DNA of 10,703 nt from contig JAAYHT010000014.1 in NCBI GenBank assembly GCA_012735285.1, forward strand, positions 1-10,703, written 5' to 3'. The stretch's first letter is position 1. Every line of letters starts with the position of its first letter. This DNA comes from Clostridiales bacterium (lineage in GTDB: Bacteria > Bacillota > Clostridia > Peptostreptococcales > Anaerovoracaceae). Under the pieces are notes generated by a model. The model saw only the letters and a list, made by a program, of their open reading frames with translations, did not search any database and was not told the origin of the DNA. A program made the position numbers and the translations under genes. Positions 1-6,486 of this stretch are shown piece by piece.

Positions 1-2
1 GC

Positions 3-77
3 GCTTTAGCCTGTATGACTGTTGTGATGGCATGAAGTAAAGCCAATTTATATGCTCTACCCATAGTAGGGATTGGA
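3..77 (+). other. 5' continuation of the SpoIIE-like reading frame, interrupted by TGA at 33-35
   Basis: Read in the same frame as the downstream phosphatase gene, 3-32 encodes ALACMTVVMA, then TGA at 33-35, then 36-77 encodes SKANLYALPIVGIG, leading straight into the ATG at 78. The flanks look like SpoIIE membrane sequence: from memory, the B. subtilis protein has a similar hydrophobic helix, a short basic turn and another hydrophobic helix at this point (LPFALPFFGAM, then RRDKAFYAVLAVLAG). I infer that the gene once began, or still begins, left of the window, and that one TGA (for example a changed TGG) now splits it. A sequencing error or a true internal start at 78 are alternatives. Confidence 0.55.
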
Positions 78-1679
78 ATGATTTCGGCATATGGGGCAAG
101 CTATGGCTATTTGCCAGATTTAATAAGTCTGATTGTCATAACAATAGTCTTTCTAATATTAGGGACAAAGAGAATAACGCTTATGTTTAGAGCCCTGCTG
201 GCAGGAGGAATAATGGTAGGGGTTAAAACCGCCTATTACCTCTGGTCAGGGCTCTTCTTTTTATATGATGGACTGACAGTAGCAGTGGAGCTTTTAGTGC
301 TTTTTCTTTTTATCTATGTATTTCATGCATTTCTTAAGCTAACTGATAAAGGCATAACTGAAGAGAGCAAACCCGTTGAAACCCTGGCGGTAGTAACTAT
401 AGTAGTTATGGTCTGTACTGCCAGTATCAGCATGTTTCAATTTATCCCTATATCTTTATTGCACTTCATGGCCCTGTTTTTAACATTGTTAATAGGCTAT
501 TTAATAGGGCCTTCTGAAGGGGCTATGGTAGGGATTATCACAGGCGTAATCACGATGTTGATAGCCTATGACACTCCAGCTTTCCCCGGGATATTAGGCT
601 GTTGCGGATTGTTAGCTGGATTTTTGCATCAGCAAAGAAGGATCATAACTTCAATATGTTTTGTAGGACTAGCCCTGATATTCGGCTTGTTAAAAGGCTA
701 TCCAAGTCTCTATATTTCAGTTTATGAACCAGTTATTGCGGGAGTAATTTTCATTGTAGTTCCCAGAAGATTTTTAGACTTTATTAACAATTGGCTCTAT
801 TTGATAAACAAAGATGAGAGTTTTTACGAGTTTAAGAATAAAAGGCGCATTAGGGATCAGCTGACGGGCTACAGGGACCTGTTTATAAATCTCGCATTAA
901 GCTGTGCCAATCTGGGTGCATATGACCCTGCAAGGGACATTGTCTGCCAGCAGTTTAAAGGAATGGCAAGGGCGTTAGAGAAGATTAATAATGAGCTTGA
1001 ATGGAAGCCTGCACCACTTGTTCAAAGGAAGGTAAAATACAGCTTAAATTTAGGAATAGCTACTTACGCCAAAGAAGGAAAAATTTCAGGTGACAGCTAT
1101 CTTTGCACAGGTATAAGTGACAGTGAATACATGATAGCCTTAAGTGATGGAATGGGCAAGGGCGCCCGTGCATCAGAAGAAAGCACTTTGACAGTTAATA
1201 CTCTTTACAATCTGCTCAAGGCTGGTTTTGATGTGGAACTTGCCCTTAAGATGATCAATTCAATTCTTTTATTGAGATCAGATGATGAGATATTTTCCAC
1301 CGTTGATATGGGTTTTATAGACTTAACCACAGGAAGGGCAAAGATATTTAAAATAGGGGCTGCCTCAAGCTTCATAAAAAGAGACGGTATAGTCAAGTCT
1401 ATTAAGCTATCAGCCCTACCCATGGGTATTATCGAAAGGGTTCCTATTGAATCAATATCTTTGCAGCTCCGAAAAGGGGACGAGCTTATCATAGTATCCG
1501 ATGGAATAACCGAGGCGGACAGGGATCAGGATGGTGTAGAGTGGGTTAGGGAATCTATACAGCAAATACGCTCAAAGGATCCCCAAACCATAGCAGATTT
1601 GATCTTGAATAAGGCGGTTCAAAGGTACGGTTTAAGGGAAAAGGATGATATGACTGTGCTTGTGGCAGTAGTAAATTAG
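78..1679 (+). CDS. SpoIIE-like membrane-anchored PP2C serine phosphatase, N-terminus incomplete
   Basis: SpoIIE dephosphorylates the anti-anti-sigma factor SpoIIAA and so activates sigma-F in the forespore. Residues 1 to about 240 are strongly hydrophobic with about seven or eight membrane segments. Residues 325-533 form a PP2C-type phosphatase domain with the metal-binding aspartates in place: SGDSY (D339), SDGMGKGARA (D357), SDGI (D475) and KDDMTV (D523/D524). The linker between the two (about 245-325) is only about 80 residues. In B. subtilis SpoIIE (about 830 aa) it is nearly 300 and carries a Cys motif and FtsZ-interacting part, which I do not see here. The part retained (QQFKGMARALEKINNEL) resembles the helix that precedes the regulatory region in SpoIIE. 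The ATG at 78 has only a weak AGGG (68-71) ahead of it, and the frame continues upstream across a TGA. It may be a short SpoIIE paralogue or the decayed main copy. Genes that often follow true spoIIE (tilS, hpt, ftsH) are absent. Confidence 0.8.
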   Translation: MISAYGASYGYLPDLISLIVITIVFLILGTKRITLMFRALLAGGIMVGVKTAYYLWSGLFFLYDGLTVAVELLVLFLFIYVFHAFLKLTDKGITEESKPVETLAVVTIVVMVCTASISMFQFIPISLLHFMALFLTLLIGYLIGPSEGAMVGIITGVITMLIAYDTPAFPGILGCCGLLAGFLHQQRRIITSICFVGLALIFGLLKGYPSLYISVYEPVIAGVIFIVVPRRFLDFINNWLYLINKDESFYEFKNKRRIRDQLTGYRDLFINLALSCANLGAYDPARDIVCQQFKGMARALEKINNELEWKPAPLVQRKVKYSLNLGIATYAKEGKISGDSYLCTGISDSEYMIALSDGMGKGARASEESTLTVNTLYNLLKAGFDVELALKMINSILLLRSDDEIFSTVDMGFIDLTTGRAKIFKIGAASSFIKRDGIVKSIKLSALPMGIIERVPIESISLQLRKGDELIIVSDGITEADRDQDGVEWVRESIQQIRSKDPQTIADLILNKAVQRYGLREKDDMTVLVAVVN

Positions 1680-1685
1680 AAGAGT

Positions 1686-1712
1686 TTGTAAAACGGTGTT
1701 TTGTGGTATAAT
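1686..1712 (+). promoter_or_regulatory. Sigma-A-type promoter of the ABC exporter operon
   Basis: A perfect TATAAT lies at 1707-1712, extended by TGG (1704-1706). A weak -35 (TTGTAA, 1686-1691) sits 15 bases upstream. The spacer contains the inverted repeat AAAAC-GGT-GTTTT (1690-1702), which could be an operator. GGAGGG (1734-1739) follows, 9 bases before the ATG at 1749. Confidence 0.65.
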
Positions 1713-1748
1713 AGTCTTCTGTAAGGCATTTACGGAGGGCTATTATTT

Positions 1749-3473
1749 ATGATCAAAAAACTATCTCCTTATTTAAAAAAATATAGAATATTTGCGATTG
1801 GAGCTCCTGTAGCGGTAACAATCGAAGTCATATTAGAAATACTCATTCCATACCTAATGTCGAAGATAATAGATATAGGTATTTACAATAAAGATATGAA
1901 CTTTGTTTTGAAGATGGGAGGACTTATGCTTGTTATGGCACTGTTCTCCCTGATTTGTGGTGCTGTTGCAGGCAGGTTTGCAGCAGTGGCAGGCATGGGC
2001 TTTGCAAAAGAAGTCAGGCAAGCATTATTTAATAAAGTCCAGGAATTTTCTTCAACCAATGTGGATAAGTTCAGCACCGCATCCCTTGTGACTAGGCTGA
2101 CTACGGATATTACCAACACTCAAAATGTATTGATGATGATGTTGCGCATGCTTGTAAGGGCTCCAGTCATGCTTATCTGTGCTACCAGCATTGCTATTTA
2201 TATCAATGCTAGATTGTCACTGATTTTTTTTACAGTTATTCCTTTTATGGCGATTGCACTTTATATTATCATGACAAGGGCCTTTCCTAAGTTTCAACAG
2301 ATGTTGAAAAAATATGATGCTCTAAATTCTAGGGTACAGGAAAACCTGATTGCAATCAGGGTTGTAAAGGCCTATGTCAGGGAAGGTTATGAGAACCAAA
2401 AATTTAGGGAGGCTGCCAACCAACTGCGTCTAACTCAAAAGAGCGCAGAGAAGGTTGTTGTTACAACAATGCCCCTGATGCAATTTGCCATGTATGGATG
2501 CATGATCGCCATATCATGGTTCGGTGGAAACATGATAATCGGAGGATCCATGTTAACAGGTGAGTTCATGAGTTTTATCAGCTATGTAACTCAGATTCTC
2601 ACATCCCTCATGATGGTGGGCATGATATATGTAAACATAGTTATATCAAAGGCATCGGTAAGTAGAATTATAGAGGTGTTGGAAGAGGAAATAGATATTA
2701 AGGATAATGACAAAGGATTAACTGAACTAAAGGATGCTTCTGTTGTCTTTGACAATGTATCCTTTAGCTATGCCAAGGACAAAGACAACCTCACTTTAAA
2801 GGACATTAATCTTAGAATAGAACCTGGTGAGACGGTAGGAATTATTGGCGGCACAGGCTCGGGTAAGACAACCCTAGTGCAGCTTATAACAAGGCTTTAC
2901 GATGTCCTGTCAGGCCGGGTGCTGGTGGGAGGCAAGGATGTACGCGATTATTCACTGAAGGCATTGAGGGATTCAGTGTCGGTGGTGCTTCAGAACAATG
3001 TGCTGTTTTCAGGTACAATAAAGGAAAACCTTAAATGGGGTAATCAAGATGCTACAGATGAGGAAATAATTGAGGCCTGCAAGGCAGCCCAAGCTCACGA
3101 CTTTATCATGTCCTTCCCCGATGGATATGATACGTATTTGGGGCAAGGAGGAGTAAACTTATCGGGCGGTCAAAAGCAAAGGCTTTGCATCGCAAGGGCT
3201 TTATTAAAAAATCCGAAGATAATCATACTTGACGATAGCACAAGCGCAGTTGATACTGCCACGGACAGTAAAATCAGAGAGGCCTTTGCTAAGAAGCTTA
3301 AGGATACTACAACCATAATTATTGCTCAGAGAATTGCATCTGTCCGTGATGCAGATAAGATTGTCGTTATGAATGAAGGAAAGATTGATGCTATAGGCAC
3401 CCACGAAGAACTCCTAAGGACTAATCGTATCTATAGGGAAGTCTACGAATCGCAGCAACAGGGGGTGGCATAG
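1749..3473 (+). CDS. Heterodimeric ABC exporter, half-transporter with degenerate catalytic site
   Basis: This is a fused membrane and ATPase half of an ABC exporter of the BmrC/LmrC/TM287 type (574 aa, usual length). Residues 1 to about 310 hold six membrane helices. The nucleotide-binding domain follows: Walker A GGTGSGKTT (K373), a canonical signature LSGGQ (471-475) and Walker B IIILDDSTSAVD. The catalytic glutamate after Walker B is Asp (D496), and the switch-loop histidine is Gln (AQRI, Q527). These two changes mark the degenerate ATP site of asymmetric exporters, so this subunit should bind ATP there but hydrolyse it poorly. Its intact signature completes the active site of the partner encoded next. 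The start is ATG 1749 with GGAGGG upstream. Its stop codon overlaps the next start by one base (TAGTG), which suggests translational coupling. The exported substrate (drug, peptide or lipid) cannot be told from sequence. Confidence 0.93.
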   Translation: MIKKLSPYLKKYRIFAIGAPVAVTIEVILEILIPYLMSKIIDIGIYNKDMNFVLKMGGLMLVMALFSLICGAVAGRFAAVAGMGFAKEVRQALFNKVQEFSSTNVDKFSTASLVTRLTTDITNTQNVLMMMLRMLVRAPVMLICATSIAIYINARLSLIFFTVIPFMAIALYIIMTRAFPKFQQMLKKYDALNSRVQENLIAIRVVKAYVREGYENQKFREAANQLRLTQKSAEKVVVTTMPLMQFAMYGCMIAISWFGGNMIIGGSMLTGEFMSFISYVTQILTSLMMVGMIYVNIVISKASVSRIIEVLEEEIDIKDNDKGLTELKDASVVFDNVSFSYAKDKDNLTLKDINLRIEPGETVGIIGGTGSGKTTLVQLITRLYDVLSGRVLVGGKDVRDYSLKALRDSVSVVLQNNVLFSGTIKENLKWGNQDATDEEIIEACKAAQAHDFIMSFPDGYDTYLGQGGVNLSGGQKQRLCIARALLKNPKIIILDDSTSAVDTATDSKIREAFAKKLKDTTTIIIAQRIASVRDADKIVVMNEGKIDAIGTHEELLRTNRIYREVYESQQQGVA

Positions 3474-5359
3474 TGTCAAAGTTCAGATTAAAGGGTCCTG
3501 TTAAAAAACCGCAAGATACAAAGCGTACCTTAAAAAGACTATTAGATTACCTGCTTGATTACAAACTACAGCTTGTTTTTGTAGTAATAGCTATTATAGT
3601 CAGCTCTATGGCTGGAGTGGCAGGGACCTATTTCCTTAAGCCTATTATAAATCGCTATATAATACCGGCTATAGGATTAGAGAATCCAGACCTTTCCGGC
3701 TTTATTATCATGCTCCTGCTTATGAGCTCGATATATGTCTTAGGAGCCTTGTCAACCTATACCTACAACAGGCTGATGATCAATATTTCGACTTCCACGC
3801 TTTTTAAGATCCGTGAAGAATTGTTTACGAAGATGCAGAAGCTGCCCCTTAAATACTACGATAGCCATACTCATGGAGAGCTTATGAGCCATTATACTAA
3901 TGACGTCGATACACTGAGACATATGATGGCGCAGGGGGTACCCCAATTGATATCCGGATTGATCACTATCGTTGGTGTCTTCAGCATGATGCTGATTTTA
4001 AGCCCCCTATTGACTCTGGTTGTTATTGGCATGATAGTAATCATGCTGTTTACAGTTGCAAAAATAGGCAAGAAAACCGCAACTTACTTTAAACGCCAGC
4101 AGGAGCAGCTGGGTAAGGTAAACGGCTATATAGAAGAGATGATAGAGGGACAAAAGGTAGTTAAGGTCTTCTCTCATGAAGAAGTTGTTATTAAAGACTT
4201 CGAAGAGTTAAACGAGCAATTGCGACAAGAGGCTACCAACGCTAATACCTATGCAAATATCCTGACGCCAATAATGGACAATCTTTCCTACGTACTCTAT
4301 GCCATTATTTCAGCCCTGGGAGCTGCAATGGTAATAGTAGGTAGGTCGGATATTGGTACAATAGCTGCGTTTTTACAATATACTAGGATGTTCACCCATC
4401 CCATATCCCACGTATCCCAGCTGTTCAATGCCATTGTAAATGCATTGGCAGGGGCTGAAAGGATTTTCAACTTAATAGATGAGGAAGAAGAGCTAGATGA
4501 GGGCAAAGTCACCCTTGTTAATATAGAAAAGAATTCAGATGGAGATATAATAGAAACTGATAAGTGTACAGGTTGCTGGGCCTGGAAACGACCGAAAGAA
4601 GACGGAAATGTTGAGTATATAAGGTTAAAGGGCGATGTGCGATTTAAGGGAGTAACATTTAGTTATGATGGTAAGAAAACTGTTTTAGATGATGTGAGCT
4701 TTTATGCAAAACCTGGACAAAAGATAGCTCTAGTAGGTTCTACAGGAGCAGGCAAGACTACGATAACCAATTTAATAAATAGATTTTATGATGTATGCGA
4801 GGGGGAGATAACATATGATGGTATTCCTATTAAGGAAATAAGGAAGGCGGATCTTAGAAGGTCCCTTGCCATGGTACTTCAGGATACCCATCTTTTCAGC
4901 GGCTCGGTTATGGACAACATAAGGTATGGAAACCTTAACGCAACCGATGAAGAGGTTATTGAAGCAGCTAAGTTGGCTAACGCCCATTATTTCATAAGCC
5001 ATCTTCCTGAAGGGTATGACACTGTTCTCACAGCAGATGGAACCATGCTATCTCAGGGCCAGAGGCAACTTCTTGCTATCGCAAGAGCTGCAGTAGCAAA
5101 TCCACCAGTATTGATTTTAGACGAGGCAACAAGCTCAATCGACACCAGAACCGAGGCTTTGATAGAAAAAGGGATGGACCGCCTAATGGAAGGACGCACC
5201 GTTTTTATAATTGCCCATAGGCTTTCAACTGTACGCAATTCAGATGCTATCTTAGTATTGGAAAATGGTCGCATTATAGAAAGAGGAAACCACGATGAAC
5301 TAATTGCGTTGGAGGGTAAATATTATCAGCTTTACACAGGTCTGTTCGAACTGTCTTGA
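3473..5359 (+). CDS. Heterodimeric ABC exporter, catalytically competent half-transporter
   Basis: Partner of the preceding gene (628 aa; BmrD/LmrD/TM288 type). Six membrane helices lie within about residues 30-325, then the ATPase: Walker A GSTGAGKTT (K428), Walker B VLILDEATSSID with catalytic E551, and switch histidine H582 (IIAHR), all intact. The signature is LSQGQ (526-530) instead of LSGGQ. This is the complementary defect expected, because this signature faces the degenerate Walker site of the first subunit. Between the membrane part and the ATPase is an extra segment of about 30 residues (roughly 343-372) with KCTGCWAW (C365, C368, W369, W371). From memory, this insert recurs, usually without both cysteines, in a subgroup of clostridial exporters. 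The start is GTG at 3473, overlapping the TAG of the upstream gene, with a G-rich ribosome site (GGGGGTGG, 3461-3468). No in-frame ATG lies close by. Confidence 0.93.
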   Translation: MSKFRLKGPVKKPQDTKRTLKRLLDYLLDYKLQLVFVVIAIIVSSMAGVAGTYFLKPIINRYIIPAIGLENPDLSGFIIMLLLMSSIYVLGALSTYTYNRLMINISTSTLFKIREELFTKMQKLPLKYYDSHTHGELMSHYTNDVDTLRHMMAQGVPQLISGLITIVGVFSMMLILSPLLTLVVIGMIVIMLFTVAKIGKKTATYFKRQQEQLGKVNGYIEEMIEGQKVVKVFSHEEVVIKDFEELNEQLRQEATNANTYANILTPIMDNLSYVLYAIISALGAAMVIVGRSDIGTIAAFLQYTRMFTHPISHVSQLFNAIVNALAGAERIFNLIDEEEELDEGKVTLVNIEKNSDGDIIETDKCTGCWAWKRPKEDGNVEYIRLKGDVRFKGVTFSYDGKKTVLDDVSFYAKPGQKIALVGSTGAGKTTITNLINRFYDVCEGEITYDGIPIKEIRKADLRRSLAMVLQDTHLFSGSVMDNIRYGNLNATDEEVIEAAKLANAHYFISHLPEGYDTVLTADGTMLSQGQRQLLAIARAAVANPPVLILDEATSSIDTRTEALIEKGMDRLMEGRTVFIIAHRLSTVRNSDAILVLENGRIIERGNHDELIALEGKYYQLYTGLFELS

Positions 5360-5370
5360 TTGGAGGTAGT

Positions 5371-5931
5371 ATGGACATATATTTTTGGATAGTAGGCTTT
5401 GTAATTATTGTTTATGGGGCAATATTTATAAGTAGAAGGAAATTATTTATTGATCGTCGGTATGAATTTGCTATTTTCATTTTGGCGCTCTATATGGTGC
5501 CAGTTATGATGAGCCTCTCGATAAACATCTATATTTTTTTATTGTTTATACTTATAGTATCTTTTTTTAGGTTTAAAGGAAGTTATACGGTAAGCAATAT
5601 TAATAGTGAAATGTTTGAGCAAGTATTATTATCCATATTAAATGAAAGGAACATATCCTATGAGAAACAAAAGGGTGCGGTGGCTTTAACAGGATATGGA
5701 GATAAGAGGATAACTTATAAGCAAAGCATGAATAGTATAGATGCAAATTTCAAAGATATCTACGAATTAGATTTATATAAAACATTAAAGGAAGAGATAA
5801 AGAATAGAATCAAACTGATAGAGGAAAGATTATTCCCATCAACAGGGCTATTTTACATAGTAATTGGTATCGTATTTATAGTTTTTATACTATTTATTAG
5901 AGAACAGAGTGTGTGTATGTGGAGATTTTAA
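5371..5931 (+). CDS. Unrecognised small membrane protein, third gene of the ABC operon
   Basis: I do not recognise this 186-aa protein. It has three hydrophobic helices near the N-terminus (about residues 4-20, 32-49 and 51-66), a polar, Lys/Glu-rich region (about 70-155) with helical character (YKTLKEEIKNRIKLIEE), and one hydrophobic helix at the C-terminus (about 160-176). That predicts a four-pass membrane protein with a soluble middle domain of about 85 residues. I place the start at ATG 5371, which follows GGAGG (5362-5366). A TTG in frame at 5356 overlaps the previous stop but lacks its own ribosome site. It lies 11 bases after the exporter gene and before a terminator-like hairpin, so it is very probably cotranscribed. 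An accessory role to the exporter is only a guess from position. Confidence 0.8.
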   Translation: MDIYFWIVGFVIIVYGAIFISRRKLFIDRRYEFAIFILALYMVPVMMSLSINIYIFLLFILIVSFFRFKGSYTVSNINSEMFEQVLLSILNERNISYEKQKGAVALTGYGDKRITYKQSMNSIDANFKDIYELDLYKTLKEEIKNRIKLIEERLFPSTGLFYIVIGIVFIVFILFIREQSVCMWRF

Positions 5932-5948
5932 AGTAGCGTTATAAAAAA

Positions 5949-5966
5949 CCCACCCGTTAGGGTGGG
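5949..5966 (-). terminator. Intrinsic terminator, strongest on the minus strand, possibly bidirectional
   Basis: A perfect 7-bp stem CCCACCC/GGGTGGG encloses a GTTA-type loop (5956-5959). Read on the minus strand it is followed by TTTTTT (5948-5943) and lies 5 bases after the stop of the 30-aa Arg/Cys-rich gene. On the plus strand it is followed only by CATGTTT, so it would end the ABC operon less efficiently. Confidence 0.85.
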
Positions 5967-5971
5967 CATGT

Positions 5972-6064
5972 TTACCAGTATAAAAAGTAACAGCGTCTAC
6001 ACCTGTGGCGCCTTAAACAACGGCGACATCTAATGCACCGCGGTCTTCTTGGATTATAAAACAT
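5972..6064 (-). CDS. 30-aa Arg/Cys-rich microprotein (putative)
   Basis: Too short for routine gene calling, but it carries every signal of a gene. ATG at 6064-6062 follows GGGAGGT (6077-6071) with 6 bases between. A promoter-like site lies at 6122-6094, and the TAA (5974-5972) is followed after 5 bases by a perfect terminator hairpin. The product begins MFYNPRRP, has the core RCIRCRRCLRRHRCRRC (residues 9-25) and ends YFLYW: 11 Arg and 5 Cys in 30 residues, no acidic residue. The core has a period of three, C-x-R, with cysteines at 10, 13, 16, 22 and 25 and Arg at 19 in the missing slot. Five of the 11 Arg codons are CGN, giving a local GC rise. There is no signal peptide or membrane helix. 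Function is unknown. Strong positive charge plus Cys and Tyr would suit a cross-linked spore-coat, metal-binding or nucleic-acid-binding peptide. This is inference from composition and context. Confidence 0.7.
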   Translation of the reverse strand: MFYNPRRPRCIRCRRCLRRHRCRRCYFLYW

Positions 6065-6093
6065 GAGCTAACCTCCCATAGTAAGGGTATACT

Positions 6094-6122
6094 TATTATA
6101 TGATAACCTTTTGGAAGGTGTG
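6094..6122 (-). promoter_or_regulatory. Sigma-K-like (late mother-cell) promoter of the Arg/Cys-rich microprotein
   Basis: On the minus strand, CACA (6122-6119) is followed after 16 bases by CATATAATA (6102-6094). The B. subtilis sigma-K consensus is mACm, 16-17 bases, CATAnnnTA, so both boxes match fully. CATATAAT also differs at one position from the sigma-E -10 (CATACAnT), though the -35 fits sigma-E poorly. The embedded TATAAT could serve sigma-A, but the -35 at the right spacing (TCACAC) is poor. Transcription would begin near 6087, giving a leader of about 22 bases holding the ribosome site. Confidence 0.5.
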
Positions 6123-6130
6123 AAATAAAG

Positions 6131-6161
6131 AGTGGCTCACCCTCTATGAGAGCAAGCCACT
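6131..6161 (-). terminator. Intrinsic terminator of the LysM gene
   Basis: A 7-bp stem (AGTGGCT 6131-6137 with AGCCACT 6155-6161) encloses a 17-base loop with a smaller CTCT/AGAG hairpin inside. Read on the minus strand it is followed by CTTTATTT. It lies about 30 bases after the LysM stop and immediately before the promoter of the microprotein, so the two minus-strand genes should be separate transcripts. Confidence 0.6.
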
Positions 6162-6192
6162 TATTATAATAATCGTGAAAACAATCTATTTG

Positions 6193-6396
6193 TTACCGGC
6201 TAAAAGGTATACATATTTGAGTTCCTATTTGCAAATTAAATGGATCTAGGCCCGGATTGGCGTTTAATATATCATCTATTGTTACGTTGTATTCCCTGGC
6301 AAGCAGATAGAGGGAGTCCCCTCTTAAAATGGTATATAGAATACCATCGCATTCAGGCGTTACTTGAGAATACAAGTAACTCCTTAAAGTTGTCAT
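6193..6396 (-). CDS. Small single-domain LysM protein
   Basis: The 67-aa product is a short N-terminal tail (about 19 residues, ending TPECDG) followed by one full LysM domain: YTILRGDSLYLLAREYNV, then TIDDILNANPGLDPFNLQIGTQICIP. LysM binds N-acetylglucosamine in peptidoglycan. The form with NPGLDPxNLQIGQxICIP is, from memory, common in SafA-like and other spore coat/cortex proteins of Clostridia and Bacilli. No signal peptide is visible, as expected for a protein made in the mother cell and deposited on the spore. Only two Cys occur (in ECDG and ICIP), which could pair. The ATG at 6396 is preceded by a near-perfect ribosome site AGGAGGTGG (6414-6406), though at a long distance. It is transcribed divergently from the arginase-family gene. 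I see no convincing promoter: the TATAAT at 6425-6420 would put the start of RNA inside the ribosome site. Confidence 0.88.
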   Translation of the reverse strand: MTTLRSYLYSQVTPECDGILYTILRGDSLYLLAREYNVTIDDILNANPGLDPFNLQIGTQICIPFSR

Positions 6397-6425
6397 CCTT
6401 AGAGACCACCTCCTATACCATTATA

Positions 6426-6454
6426 TTAACATGGTAACAAAACGGTGTTAAAAT
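6426..6454 (+). promoter_or_regulatory. Sigma-A promoter of the arginase-family gene
   Basis: TTAACA (6426-6431, 5 of 6 to TTGACA), a 17-base spacer, and TAAAAT (6449-6454, 5 of 6 to TATAAT). Transcription would begin near 6461, with GGAGAG (6473-6478) 8 bases before the ATG. The spacer includes AAAACGGTGTT (6439-6449), also found in the ABC operon promoter. Confidence 0.65.
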
Positions 6455-6486
6455 TACTGTAAATAATTTAATGGAGAGAGAATCAT

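Noticed and set aside
33..35. TGA as a selenocysteine codon or a reassigned codon in the SpoIIE-like gene
   Set aside because: No hairpin resembling a bacterial SECIS element follows, SpoIIE has no known redox residue there, and the exporter and HD-GYP genes use TGA as a normal stop.
4297..4512. Minus-strand ORF with a run of serines
   Set aside because: The serine run is the complement of the Glu/Asp-rich codons (DEEEELDE) of the exporter gene; there is no ribosome site.
6420..6425. TATAAT on the minus strand as the promoter of the LysM gene
   Set aside because: The RNA would begin inside the ribosome binding site and no -35 lies at the right distance.
6240..6437. 65-aa plus-strand ORF opposite the LysM gene
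   Set aside because: It is the antisense of a clear LysM domain, and the protein has no recognisable feature or ribosome site.
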